DNA from: Brachionus plicatilis | Lineage: Eukaryota; Rotifera; Eurotatoria; Ploima; Brachionidae | Length of the DNA: 64,000 nucleotides | Reading direction: 5' to 3' | Assembly: GCA_010279815.1 (NCBI GenBank) | Contig: QEOQ01000180.1 | Span: 419,770 to 483,769 of the forward strand | In this document: positions 48,052-59,007 of the stretch, in pieces | Numbering within the stretch: the first letter of the stretch is position 1 | Layout: every line of letters starts with the position of its first letter | Translations under genes and position numbers: made by a program | The notes under the pieces: generated by a model | What the model saw: only the letters and a program-made list of their open reading frames with translations | Databases searched by the model: none | What the model was told of the DNA's origin: nothing

Positions 48052-50580
48052 CTTTGCTTCTGAATTTATGACTAAAGCATGCACCTTAACTTCACCTTAA
48101 CAAAAAATCCAATTATCATTGAGACGGTGCATGGAGACTTTTTCAGTTATTTTTTTCAAGGCAAAGAAATACAAATAGTTAATTATATGAATAATTATAG
48201 TAATAATTGTTCAGAGAAATACAAATAGATAAGTCTAATTTCTCTTATAATAATTATAATAAAAAAAATTTAAATAATTTGTGAGAATTTATTTTGAATA
48301 AGAAACATTAATTTAATTAATTTAATTTTTAGAATACTGTGTGTTTTGTGGTTTGTTCAATACCAAATTATAAATAAAATAACTTGAGTTTGAAATGCTC
48401 AAATAAAACTAGAAAATTGTCTTTTATCTTGGAGATATTCCAGTTGCCAAGCTGATTTTTAAAAAAACAAGTGTGGTATAGATGCTTAAAAATATAAAAT
48501 TGAAATTTCAAATAAAATTTGTTTTCGATTTTAATTATGAAATTAAAATTAATTAGTAAGCTATTTATAAATTCATCTTAGTTTTTTTAATTTTAAAAAT
48601 AATATTCGTTATTTTAAGATAAATTAAAAAATGAATTTAATGATAATAACAATGAATTTTGATTACAATTTCAATTGCCTTTTACTGTTTCAATTAACAT
48701 ATTTTTAAATTTAATTAAAACAAGCGTCTGAAATTTTAAAAGTGTTAATTACCACTTTAAAAAATTATAAACATTAAAGAATAAAATGTAAATAAAGAGA
48801 ATTTTTTTTGACCTATTTTGTAGAAAAGTAAAAAATGTAAAAAATCTTAAAAAAAAAAACCTAAAAATTAGTAAATTTTTAGTTATTATTTTTGATACTT
48901 ATAGAGCAATTTTAAAAGTTTAAAAATCAATTTTAGTTTCTTTTCCGTTTTCTTGATTAAAAAATATTTTTTTTCTAAATTAAAATTTAGAGTATTTTGG
49001 TTAAATTACACCAAGATTTTATGACAAAAAGTTTTCTTTATGAATATTGTAAAATAAATTGCAGCTTTTAACAAAAATTAATTGAAGGAAGTAAATTTAT
49101 TTTATTATGAAAATTTTGAGCCACAATAGAGATTTTTTTCGTATTTATAGACTCAAAATAAAAAAAGCTTAAACTTCATAAGAGATTTTTAATTTCATTG
49201 ATGGCACATGGAAATTATCATTTTTTCAATAAATTTATTTAACAAAACACTTTTATTTTATCTTGACGTGAAAATTCAATTCTAATTCAAAAAAAATTGA
49301 TTTTTTAATACATAAAATAATTTTAATACATTGCTTTAATAGCTACAAAAAAAAGGATTGTGAAAGTTTTTTTCGGACACAATGGTAAGTTGAACAATAG
49401 TTTTTCATAAGTAATGAATAATTTCCAATTTCTTGGAGCAAAAAATTCAAAAAGTAATTATTGAAATTAAGCGATTAGCCAAGTGTCTCGATCTTGTTTG
49501 CTTATTTTTCAGTTCAATTCAAGAATACCAGAGGTAGTTGTTTATGTGAAGTTTTGTAAGCGAATTTTTTCTTTAATTCAAATTTCTATTTTTATATTTT
49601 CTTCTGAAAGTTTATTCCATAAAGTCTTTTAATCATTCATTTAAATTGTAATTACTTTTTTTAATAATAAAAATGGATTCTTAGTTATGTAAGTGATACG
49701 GCAGTTTTTGTTTTAGAACCCATTGTTATGCAAAATTGGCACAAAATTTTTAAACATGAGAAAAAAATTATTGATAAAGTAATTCATTGAAATGATTTAG
49801 CTAAATAGCGTCGACAAGCAAATTTAAACAATAAAAATTTTATTTAATTAAAGTCTTTTTCACTTTTCATTTAACAAAATTCTAATAAAAACAACATCTC
49901 TCATAGCACCAAGAGAATTCAAATAGTTTATTGAATAACTATATATCAACAGTTACCAAACACTCAAAAATTTATTTACTGGAAATACATTTAGAAATTA
50001 TATTCTCTTGTTGCCAAGTTCTTGTTGGTATTCATAATTTCTGATTTTTGTTTTCTTTACTAGTTCAAATATACATTGTTTGTTATTCTCAAGCTAAGTG
50101 GAACATATACGTAAAGATTAAAGCTACTTAAACTGCATTTTTCACTCAAAACAAATCGGAAATAATTTAAACAATTGAATTACTTCTGAGATCGAAAAGA
50201 AAATTTTTGTATTGATTTTTTTATTTCAATCAAAAAAAAGTAATTCCTGAGATCATGTTATTTTAGATAAGATCCCAATTGATTTTTAACAAAAGGATTT
50301 CAAATTAATTTTCGAGAAACTTCATTTTTGGTAGCTATAAAATCACTCAATTTTTTTCCGAAATGTGAGTATTTTTTAGCTATCAAAAAATTCCTCTCTA
50401 TTTTGATAAATTCTGTTGACTAGAATTTTAAATTTTTTCTTGTCTGGAGCTAAGTTGTTTGTTCAATTATTTTATTCAAAATTAATTTTTTTTTACTTAT
50501 TCTATAGCCTAGATTTAATAAAACAAATTAGATTACTATTTGACTAAATTGGGTCATTTTTGTAGCCCGACAACCGAGCG
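48052..50580. other. AT-rich intergenic region
   Basis: About 2.5 kb without recognisable genes. It should hold the promoter of the small gene at 50905. An ATG followed by the donor-like GTAAGT at 49382 could mark an upstream leader exon, but no in-frame partner was found. Confidence 0.4.
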
Positions 50581-50904
50581 GATCAGCCACAATCACAACA
50601 ACGATAAAATGTCTGACGGATTCGTCCTTAAAGCTTCAAAGAGGTAAAATTTATACTAATTGTTAGAAAAAAAAATTCAAACCGAGATAGATCCTCTCGA
50701 AATAAAAAATTATCAAATTTAAAGAGCTAAGTCTTTAAATATTTGAATTAAAAAACTTTTTAGGATTTTTCTATTCGTGATTTTCAAATATTTTTAGAAA
50801 AATCTCTCTTTTTTTCTCTCTCGATTTATTTTTCTATTTGCAAATGAATTTTTTATGAAGTTCAGCTTTATTTTTCTTTAATTCAGATAAGAGAATTTTA
50901 AATA
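50581..50904 (+). promoter_or_regulatory. Probable 5' leader exon with short upstream ORF
   Basis: GC-richer stretch from an acceptor-like TTTTTGTAG to a donor-like GAG|GTAAAA at about 50643, then an acceptor TTTAATTCAG at about 50886. It contains ATG (50610) opening MSDGFVLKASKR, which ends at a stop right after the splice. The leader of the following gene would thus carry a 12-codon upstream ORF. It is also possible that this ATG is a real start and the join is wrong. Confidence 0.35.
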
Positions 50905-51548
50905 ATGAATTTCTGTCTCGAGCCTTATCCCAAAATTTATTCTAACGTCAAGTTTTGTCTTACCAAAACTGATTCCAATGACCAAAAAAACTCTAACAAA
51001 TCTTTTGTTCAAAATAATAGAGCCGATGGACAGGCCAAAACTGTTTCTTCCAAAGAACAATCTGGAGTTAATGGTAAGTTTTAGTTTAAAGAAAAAATTA
51101 GTTAAAAACCTTTTGTTTTTTGCAAAGCCGATGATGGATATGTTATGACCAAATGGCGTCAAGAACGAATTTGGATCGAAGCTATTGAGAAAGAGGGAAA
51201 ATCGCTGCAGGAATGGGAAGAAAAATGGTCATATTTGGCTGACTATGATCAAAAGGTAAATTTTTGAATGTAGCTATAGAAACTGAGTAATACGAGAGAC
51301 ATATTAATTTTTTATTGTCGTAATTTTGAGACAAGATTAATTTAATTTTTATCTAGGGAAATATCAAAGAGAGAGAAAAGCTTCCAGAGAGAGTAAACAT
51401 GTTTTCAGAAAAATCGCCAAGTTCTGGCGGCCATGAATATGGGCATAGGCTGGATTCCGAAGAAGCAAAGCTTATCACCACCATGGAATCAAATTTGTCG
51501 ACTAGCTTTAAGAAAAAACGAAATAATGCTCTTATCTGTTATGCTTAG
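50905..51548 (+). CDS. CIMIP5/C2orf50-like small ciliary microtubule protein
   Basis: Three coding exons, 50905-51073, 51128-51255 and 51357-51548; phases close to 162 residues. Start MNFCLEPYPKIYSNVKF; an in-frame stop just upstream fixes it as the first usable ATG unless another exon is spliced in. The middle reads WRQERIWIEAIEKEGKSLQE, then WEEKWSYLADYDQKGNIKER, then EKLPERVNMFSEKSPSSGGH. The pattern W-x-E-x-W-x-(Y/F)-L-x-DYD-x-x-G-N-x-K-E then LP-x-x-V-x-x-FS is what I remember of vertebrate C2orf50 (CIMIP5), a protein of ciliary doublet microtubules. That name rests on memory of a short motif, so it is tentative. C-terminus basic (SFKKKRNN). AATAAA at about 51604. Confidence 0.6.
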
Positions 51549-51773
51549 ACTATCACTCTATTGTTAAATTTAGCTCATTAAAATTTTAGACACACAATTG
51601 TTTAATAAATAAATCTTAAGCATTTTTTTTAAAGAAATAAAAGATAATTTTTTTAAATACACAAGATAAAACACAATAAAAATTATATTTTAAAAATTAA
51701 AAATTAATGTTTTATTATAAGTTGAATTTTTGTATTTATTTTAATTTTATTAAAATCCTGTTTTTAACTGAAT

Positions 51774-52915
51774 ATGAGACTGGTTCTATTGATAGTTATA
51801 ATTTTAAAATGTAAATTCAAAATTTTAAAGCATTAAATTAGCAATCAAAATAAGGCTTTTCTTGAAGGCTTGATATCAATAAGAAAAACACAGACTGAAG
51901 GAATTCAAAATGTAGAGATAAATAGCAGCTCTGAAATTCTCATGACGACTACACCAAATGTTAGTTCATATCCATTTGCTTCTGCTGGTATATTGTCCAC
52001 ATCATCACCTACTCCAGACAATCAACCATCGTATTTTATTCTCGAGTGTGATCTAAATCAAAACTCTACTTGTCCTTTAGTATTCAATAATTCAAACTTT
52101 TTAAATTTATCTAAATTAGTCTATTTAAACAATTCAATTTTAGGAAGCTTCAAATCTATTTGTATTAGTCACCAATTATTATTTTTTTTTAATTTTATTA
52201 ATTCATTTTTAGATCTTCCCACAAAAAATGAAAAAAAGTGCTTAACCCAGTTTAATTTTGAGAATGAAATTTATAATCAATGTGTGAATATAAACAATAG
52301 CCTTCAATGTAGGACAAAATCTGACGAAATAGATCAGTGTTCTGAGTCTAATTTTATACTAGCCTCATTTAACAGTTCTCTAGGCGCTTCAGTATTGATT
52401 AAATTGATAATTCCCGACTTGAATTTGATTAACATTAGCTTCAACAGCCTTATCTATTCTGATTTTGCTGAAATAGATGGCCAATTTATCAGAGCTTCTA
52501 TTAAATTGAGCGTATTCTTTGACTCTGATTTTATAGAAGTCGGAAATGTTACTTCACCAGAATACATTAAGAATACAACTTTATGGGACCAAGTTGAGTT
52601 TAGTACATCTTTGTCAATGAATCAAGGTGAATTAATAGTAAATGAAATTAAAATTAAAAAAAAAAAAATTTTAAATAATTTTTTAAGATTAAGGTTGATT
52701 TTGAAAGAAATGATTCGAATGAAAACATGGTTTATTTGGCCTTTGACAATCTGAAAATAATGGCCTTTAGTCGTATTAATACGAACAATAAATTACTTTT
52801 AATTTTAAGTGTAGTGGTGCCGTCTTTTGTCATAGCTGGTTTTATATCTGTCATGGTTTATATTTTTTATCGAATTAAAAAATTTAAATATGAGTTAAAA
52901 TTTGTCGAAAATTAA
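51774..52915 (+). CDS. Single-pass type I membrane protein with MAM-like ectodomain
   Basis: Three exons, 51774-51810, 51868-52637 and 52688-52915; phases close to 344 residues. The first exon (MRLVLLIVIILK) supplies a signal peptide. The ectodomain is rich in Ser/Thr/Asn with several N-glycosylation sites (NST, NNS, NIS) and cysteines (SYFILECDLNQNSTCPLVF). Its last part, WDQVEFSTSLSMNQ then GELIIKVDFERNDSNENMVY then LAFDNLKIM, resembles the end of MAM or related jelly-roll domains (W ... F ... G-x-(V/A)-x-(I/L)-D-(D/N)-(I/L)-x-(I/L)). A transmembrane helix (about 304-329, LLLILSVVVPSFVIAGFISV) is followed by a short basic tail, YRIKKFKYELKFVEN. No close family recognised; receptor or adhesion role is a guess. 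Its tail resembles that of the protein at 56983. Confidence 0.72.
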
Positions 52916-54565
52916 AAAATCTGATAAACAAAAAATTAAGAATGATGACATTTTTATTTTAAATACCAAACTATTAAAAAATAAATAAAAAAATTGCTTA
53001 TTTTTTAAAGAAAATTTTACATACTATAAACATTCTTTTATTTTTATCTGTTACTAAAAATCAAAATATAGATAAATTATTATTTTTTAATGATTTAAAA
53101 AGAAATATTTCTTTTAAACTTCATAATTTAATTTTATTTTATTTTTAACTTAATGATTTTTAATTATCTATTAAAACCTTGATAAGAAGTGAATCATTAT
53201 ATTGGTGATGATCAAAAAGCTTATAAAAAGCATGTGGTATTTTACTTAGTTAATAAAAAAGACAAGATCACATCGAACATCAATTTCTAAAATGGCTTGT
53301 TTATGGAAACAACAAAATTTAATTTCTTTGATAAAATGTAATTATTTTTTAGATATATTTTTTTTTAATTTGTCCTTAAAGATCCTTAAGAACATAACTG
53401 ACTAGAATCGAAATAAGTTCAGGGTCCAGTCAATTTTTTAGTCAAATTAATGAAGATTTGGTGACCAAAATCAAAACAGCCTTTATTTTTGATGATTAGG
53501 AATAATTTAAATTCATCCGAATCAAAGACATGTTTATTTTTGCTATAATTGATTTTCTATCATTAAAAGTTAGGATTAAATTTTAATTAAAAGTTTATTT
53601 TCTGTCATTATTTATTATTCAAAATTAATCAAAATAAATTAGTTATATTTATTTTTCTGAACATATTTTTTTCATTCTTACATGATGAAATTGGTCATAT
53701 AAGCTTAAACATCTAAATTTGATCATTAAATTTACTTTATTTTAGTTTTAATCAATCTGATCCATATTAAAAAAATTGTATTTTAATTATGAAAAAATTT
53801 CACATTTTTTCATCTTCAGTTTTTTTCATCATTGTTGGAATTCTTCGCTCAAAATAGATAATGTTAATGATCAAGTTTAGAAAATTTAAAAATTTGGACT
53901 CTACGAGGAAACAATACATTCATAAATGTGCACTCTCAAGACTTATGTCAATTAAGTTTTAATTCTGATGCTGAAAAGTGATGCCATTCTAGATGTGATT
54001 AGGAAGAATGTTAAAAAAAATATTTATAAAGAAAAATAAGATTCTTCGCTTTCGAATTTTTTAGAAGAGTAAAATTAGGAGCAATGATACTGAGGAAATT
54101 TGCATCCTCTTTCCTGTTTGAAAAAAAATATAAAATTAGACAGTTTTTTTATTAATTTATTTTTAGACAAAATAAAAAGGAATAAAATATCTCTTTTTTG
54201 ATGAACAAAATTTTTCTTATCATCTAATTTTTTTACGCAAAAAAGTAGCTCCTTTGATCATTTTAGTTCAATATAATAAAAATAAAAGGAACAAGCTTTC
54301 GTAAACATACTTGTCCATGCTTTGTATGCTTACGTCTTTTAACGTAGTCAAATCATTAATTTTCAATTTCAAATTATTTATTTAGATATTTAAAAATTTA
54401 CTTTTTTTACTGTTCAACTTAACATTAGAAGCACTAAGTATTTTTTGGTGTTTTTTTAATCCAAAATATAATTTTAAATAATTAAAAATAATTTACGGCA
54501 TTTTGAATTTTGCCCGAAAAAAAACAAAAGCAAAATATAAAGCTTTAATTCTGACCGAACATGAT
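52916..54565. other. AT-rich intergenic region
   Basis: No gene, RNA or element recognised between the membrane-protein gene and the hairpin at 54566. Confidence 0.45.
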
Positions 54566-54678
54566 ATGTTCTGTAAATTAAAGCAGCTAACACATCCTCT
54601 ATACCACCACTTGAGTTTTGCAGAATCAGTATATTGGTGATAATGAGGATGAATCAGTTGCTACAATTTACAGAACAT
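54566..54678. ncRNA. Long imperfect hairpin: microRNA-like precursor or tiny foldback element
   Basis: The ends ATGTTCTGTAAATT (54566-54579) and AATTTACAGAACAT (54665-54678) are perfect complements. Pairing continues inward with AGCAGCT against AGTTGCT (one G-U), CATCCTC against GAGGATG, and CACCA against TGGTG, leaving a terminal loop of about 24-30 bases. The stem is about 40 pairs with small interruptions, in 113 bases. Size and shape would suit a pre-miRNA; a very small foldback transposon or snap-back duplication is equally possible. No target duplication was seen. Confidence 0.4.
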
Positions 54679-55833
54679 GTTTTGGTAAGTCAGAGCTTAA
54701 GCTTTGGCATTTTTATTTTTTTTTTGTTTTTTGTACAAAAAATTCTCAATACCCAATTTTACAGAGTTTACAATTTTTACTATTTTTAAAGAAGAATGTA
54801 AAATATACAATATAGTGAAAAAATTGTTCTTTTGAAAAATTTATTCAAAAGATATGAGGAAATAAAATTTTTATAAAACAAGTCAAAATAGCTCTGACGC
54901 TTCTATTATTAAAGCATAATTAGTCTAATTTTATTAGTAATTATTGATTTATCAAACAAAAAACTAAAATGATTCTTCCATATTTGTCTATTTATTTAAT
55001 TTTGAAATAATTTTGTTTATTTTAGCTAAGTTTAAAAAAAATAGAAATTTCGAATAAACTAATTGATTTTTTTTATTAATGATTTTATTCAGTTCTGACT
55101 TCGGATTAAGTGAAATTAAAAATTAAATAAGAATTAGTTTTTGAGCACATTAAATTTTATTACCAAGAACTATTACAGATTTTTTTTTCATTTCTTTGAC
55201 TCATAAAAAAAGTTTAATTTATTGAATAAATTAAATTATTTAATTACAAAAAAAAATTTTTTTCGTTATAAGTACAAAAAGTGTAAGAAATATAATTTTA
55301 TCTGAATAAATGAATATTTTAAACTTTATAAATTGGTGCAAATTTTTTTCATCTAATTTCGATGATTTAATTTTAATTTTTTTGATTAACCAATTTATGA
55401 AGATTGACTATTATTATCATGAGTGGCTCTTATTAATTAATTCTAAATAATACAAGGGATAAACTCAAGAAACACATAATCTAAGCCCTTAAAAAATTAT
55501 GTAGGACTAGATTAAAACAGATGGAAATGTTATTTAGAAACGATTTATAATTAAAAAAAATTTATTAAATATTAAATATTTTTAAAACTCGACCAAAATC
55601 ACCTGATTGTGAAAGTTTGAAACAAGATAATGAATTATTTTTATCTTTTTTAAGACACGCCTGGACCGTGAAACATTTTTTTTAATCAAAAAGTCAAAAT
55701 TTGTTGATTTTGCCAATGAAATTTATTTTTTAAATCATAACATGATCTGATTTGATAGGGAAAAATAATGCTTAGACTCTTAATTTTTGGTTAGTTATGT
55801 TAAAGTCTAAGGACTTTGTGCCATTTTGTCTGG
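54679..55833. other. AT-rich intergenic region
   Basis: No gene recognised. A donor-like GTAAGT at 54684 right after the hairpin gave an exon-like frame, but no partner exon was found. Confidence 0.4.
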
Positions 55834-55837
55834 TTAA

Positions 55838-56411
55838 CACTAGAAGGACCGAATTTTGAATACTACTAAAGGGACTGAAGGCGGTCATTTTGACCACTCC
55901 TTTTTAAATGCTATTTTTCCATGAACTACTGAACTTTTTTTATGTTCAGATAGTCAAATTAAAAAGGAGAAAAAATTGATTATAATTGATTTTAAATATA
56001 TTTCATTACGATCGAACAAAAAGAAGAAGAGTTAAAATAAATTGTCTTTTTTTTTTAAATTTTTTTCACATTTTAGACAAATAATAGTCTTTTCTGATGT
56101 ACAAGAAAAATTTTCAAAAAGCAAAAAATCTTTAAGCTTAGTTTTTTTATCCAAGTTAACTTGAAAATAAAAATTTTTCTTATATTTTTTGGCTTAAAAA
56201 TGAAAAGCGGTCATTTTGACCGGTCCAGTCTAGTATACACCCTTTTATTTTCTTAACCGAGCATTTTTATGAATCAAGTGTATGCTCATTTTAAAGCTTG
56301 TAAAAAATCAAGCCTGTCCCTAAAAATTCCTTAGGAATAAAAAGTTTTAGTGAAGAAAAAATTCAAAAATCAAACAAAAACGGTCATTTCGATTGCCCGG
56401 TCCTTCTAGTG
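55838..56411. mobile_element. piggyBac-type MITE with TTAA duplication
   Basis: TTAA at 55834-55837 and 56412-56415 flanks perfect terminal inverted repeats CACTAGAAGGACCG / CGGTCCTTCTAGTG. Subterminal palindromes GGTCATTTTGACC occur near 55882-55895 and 56208-56222, and a related CGGTCATTTCGATTGCC lies just inside the right end. TTAA target sites with short CACTAG-type ends are the signature of piggyBac elements. 574 bases, no coding frame, so it is mobilised in trans if at all. The perfect ends suggest a fairly recent insertion. Confidence 0.85.
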
Positions 56412-56540
56412 TTAAAGATGTTTTCAAAAGCTTTCAAAGCTTTTTAGCCAAAATTTTTCAAACAAATTTTGTGATCAAATCGCGTATAACCAACTCAAAC
56501 TATTCTTTGATGATCATTTATTATTTACATTTTAAAAATC

Positions 56541-56780
56541 TTGTGTATTCTTTATTTTGGAATTTTTACATACATTGAATGCTCAAAGGTAATTTTACCA
56601 GAGCAATCCAAATTTTTTGTCAAGAACCATGTCTGTAAAAGAACTTGCGAATTTCAAACTTTTGAATTTGACTATCAGCTAAATCAGAAAAACTGGCCTG
56701 TTTTTTTAATTCATTTTAAAAAAGTCTTTGAATTTGAGGCAAAAAATGTCACCAAAAGAGTGTTTCTAATAAATTTATAA
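56541..56780 (+). CDS. Unrecognised short frame, secreted-protein-like, possibly broken
   Basis: A frame of about 80 codons ends at 56780. It starts with a hydrophobic stretch (IYILKILCILYFGIFTYIEC) like a signal peptide, followed by a Cys-containing segment, FFVKNHVCKRTCEFQTFEFD. No in-frame ATG exists. An ATG at 56510 lies one frame off in front of the hydrophobic part, so either a frameshift or a missed splice is involved. It sits between the piggyBac MITE and the exon at 56983 and may be an upstream exon of that gene. No family recognised. Confidence 0.3.
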   Translation: MCILYFGIFTYIECSKVILPEQSKFFVKNHVCKRTCEFQTFEFDYQLNQKNWPVFLIHFKKVFEFEAKNVTKRVFLINL

Positions 56781-56982
56781 TATATAAAAATATATCAATT
56801 ATGTAAATTAAATATCATTAACATTAAATTTTGAATCACAAAAAATAAACATATATTTTTTTTTTATATCATTTTTTATTTTTGTAGCAGAAAAAATAAT
56901 TAAAACAGCACGAAAAATAGTACCCTAAATTCAATGCTAATTATTAATATTTTATTTTAACATCCAAGGTTCATTTTTGTTA

Positions 56983-57396
56983 TGTGTAACAATTTTATCT
57001 GGCATTTCGTCTTCTCAAGAAATTTTTGCAGATAATAATTATGAAGCAGGAAACAATACAGAAAATTTTACTGACATTTCTACCGACTTTACGGACAATT
57101 TTACTGATATTTTTACTGATTTTCCAGACAATTTTACTGATATTTTTACTGACTTTCCAGACAATTTTACTGAGATTACAGTCACCAATATTACAGACAA
57201 TTCGTTTAGTTCTACAAAGTCCGATCAAACAAAAGAGACTGATTATACGCCATTTATTATATCAGGATCCGTTGTTTTGGCTGTTTTGATTCTAGCAGTA
57301 GTCAGCTTTTTTGCATATCGATATGTTCAAAAGAAAAAATATCAAAAATATTTTAAAAGTGAAAACATAGATATGAAATTCACAAAATCGTTTTAA
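56983..57396 (+). CDS. Small single-pass membrane protein with glycosylated DNFTDIFTDFP repeats (5' end unresolved)
   Basis: The exon probably starts after an acceptor ACATCCAAG near 56969 in phase 1 and ends at the stop 57394-57396. It begins with a signal-like segment, FLLCVTILSGISSSQ. Then a repeat, DNFTDIFTDFP, occurs twice perfectly (57094-57126 and 57127-57159) with partial copies on both sides; each unit carries an NFT glycosylation sequon. A transmembrane helix follows (PFIISGSVVLAVLILAVVSF), then a short basic tail, YRYVQKKKYQKYFKSEN. The start codon was not located and must lie in an upstream exon. The tail resembles YRIKKFKYELKFVEN of the gene at 51774, so the two may be distant relatives. 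Function unknown. Confidence 0.55.
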   Translation, partial: CVTILSGISSSQEIFADNNYEAGNNTENFTDISTDFTDNFTDIFTDFPDNFTDIFTDFPDNFTEITVTNITDNSFSSTKSDQTKETDYTPFIISGSVVLAVLILAVVSFFAYRYVQKKKYQKYFKSENIDMKFTKSF

Positions 57397-57921
57397 ATTT
57401 TACAAAATTTATTATGAAAAAAAACAAAAAAATTTCACTTCATATTTTGCTAAAAATATAAATAATTTTTAATAAAATTTAGCGCCAATAAATCAATTTT
57501 TTGAATTTATTTATTTTAAATTACATTTTTTAGGAAACAAAAAAAAACAATAAAAAAAAAATAATAATCATCGGTTTTGAATTTTGGTTGATTTTCTCAT
57601 TTAATTAGTATAAAAAAAAATATTCTTAAATAATTTGTTCAGAACAAAAATAAACAATTTTTTGAAATCAAGAGATGTCTTACGTGTTCATCGCTACAAA
57701 ATAAAAAAAAAAAAGAAACAATTTCTTTTTAAAAACTACTTTCAAGCACCTCTTGGCAAATTTTCCAACAAAAACGAAAAAAAAAAAAAAAACCTTTTTT
57801 ATTTTGGCATAAATGCGTTCAATTTACAAAAAAAAAATGCACCAAATCCCGCGTACGGAAAGAGTAAAAAAAATTAAATAGACGGAAGTTAGGCTAATTC
57901 CTCTAAACAAAAAAACTGTTT
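57397..57921. other. A/T homopolymer-rich spacer between convergent genes
   Basis: 3' regions of the plus-strand exon ending at 57396 and the minus-strand gene ending at 57922. Long A runs give a lysine-rich pseudo-frame that is not credible as a protein. Confidence 0.5.
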
Positions 57922-59007
57922 TCAGCAATCGCTCAGGTATCCTGACGAACAACGGTTCGACGACGGAACATTTCCACCAAACAAATTCTCTTTTTCCTCC
58001 AAACTGTCCTCAAATACCAAAGGACCGCGCAGCTCGGAGCACCACAATTGGTTGTCATTGGTCAGGTCAAGATCAATGCTGGTCATCGAGTTGGAACTAG
58101 TGGACAACAGCGAATTTAAATTGTTCAATGGAGTGGTGATGTGGTGCTGTCGCTGACTTTTGTGCGATATGAGGCCATCGTAGTCAACAAGGTACTTTTT
58201 CATGCCGCGCGAGTCATTGAGCAATTTTTCCACTTTGAACGAGGGTCTGTACTTTTTTGTGAGAAAATTTTTGGCACCATTTGGCACAGGAACATTTAGC
58301 GACGAGGTTCGCTGGTGACGCCGGTAAAAATTCTGCGTCTGTCTGAGTCTCTGGGTGCGCGAGCGCAATTTTTTGCTCCTCGAGTGGCCACTTTGGAACA
58401 AGAGGGAATTTTTCAAGACCCGATAGGACTTGATGCGCGTGTTGACCGAGCTCGGCGTCGAGCTCATCGAAGAAATGGACAAAGTAGAGTGGGCATATCG
58501 ACCAAGCGATTGGCACAAATTTGCATCTTGCCAAGCGAATGCTTTGCTGTCCGAATTGGTGAGAGCGGTGTGCTCCAGGCTCTGGTCGCTGCTGGTCAAT
58601 CGATCAAACAGAGTTGTGCTGAAAATGCTGTCGTCCATGTAGTCGGACACTTCCATGAGCTCTTGCTGGTCGTCCATTTCCATTGAGTCCAAGGCCACAG
58701 ACTCGCTCTCGTACTGCACGTTGTCGTACAGTTTGTTCAGGTTTTTGAGCATTTCGAAGCTTGTGTACAGGTCGTCTTGTTGCAGCGAGCTGATCGATTT
58801 GCGCCGCAGATTGAGCTGGATGGCGTCAAAGGACTCGTTGAACATGAGCACTTCGGGCTCGTGGAACGATGGCGCGCGCTTCATTCTGTTCAGTCTGGCA
58901 TTGATTAGTTTGAGTATTTGGTGCGTAATCAATGATATCAATAAGATCATTATCGATAGTATATATTTAGTGGCAACTAAAAAAATACCAACTATGGTTA
59001 AGAACAT
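57922..59007 (-). CDS. Intronless single-pass membrane protein, Ser-rich, family unknown
   Basis: A continuous frame of 361 codons from ATG 59007 (MFLTIVGIFLVATKYILSIM). The N-terminal about 35 residues are strongly hydrophobic, predicting a signal anchor. The rest is hydrophilic and looks disordered: acidic, Met- and Asp-rich (VALDSMEMDDQQELMEVSDY), Ser-rich (STLSISSMSSTPSSVNTRI), then basic (SRSKKLRSRTQRLRQTQNFY). Near the end is LWCSELRGPLVFEDSLEEKE, and the C-terminus is CSSGYLSDC. No domain recognised. GC content is far above the surroundings and no introns are seen, unlike its neighbours; both fit a highly expressed gene or a retrocopy. A longer frame upstream of 59007 lacks an ATG. Confidence 0.7.
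   Translation of the reverse strand: MFLTIVGIFLVATKYILSIMILLISLITHQILKLINARLNRMKRAPSFHEPEVLMFNESFDAIQLNLRRKSISSLQQDDLYTSFEMLKNLNKLYDNVQYESESVALDSMEMDDQQELMEVSDYMDDSIFSTTLFDRLTSSDQSLEHTALTNSDSKAFAWQDANLCQSLGRYAHSTLSISSMSSTPSSVNTRIKSYRVLKNSLLFQSGHSRSKKLRSRTQRLRQTQNFYRRHQRTSSLNVPVPNGAKNFLTKKYRPSFKVEKLLNDSRGMKKYLVDYDGLISHKSQRQHHITTPLNNLNSLLSTSSNSMTSIDLDLTNDNQLWCSELRGPLVFEDSLEEKENLFGGNVPSSNRCSSGYLSDC

Noticed and set aside
54618..54690. Apparent exon NQYIGDNEDESVATIYRTCF followed by a GTAAGT donor
   Set aside because: It is the right arm of the hairpin at 54566-54678 and no joining exon was found, so the coding look is probably accidental.
58214..58686. Overlapping frames of 106 and 123 codons across the intronless gene
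   Set aside because: By-products of the higher GC content there; the 361-codon frame is much longer and has a coherent membrane-anchor start.
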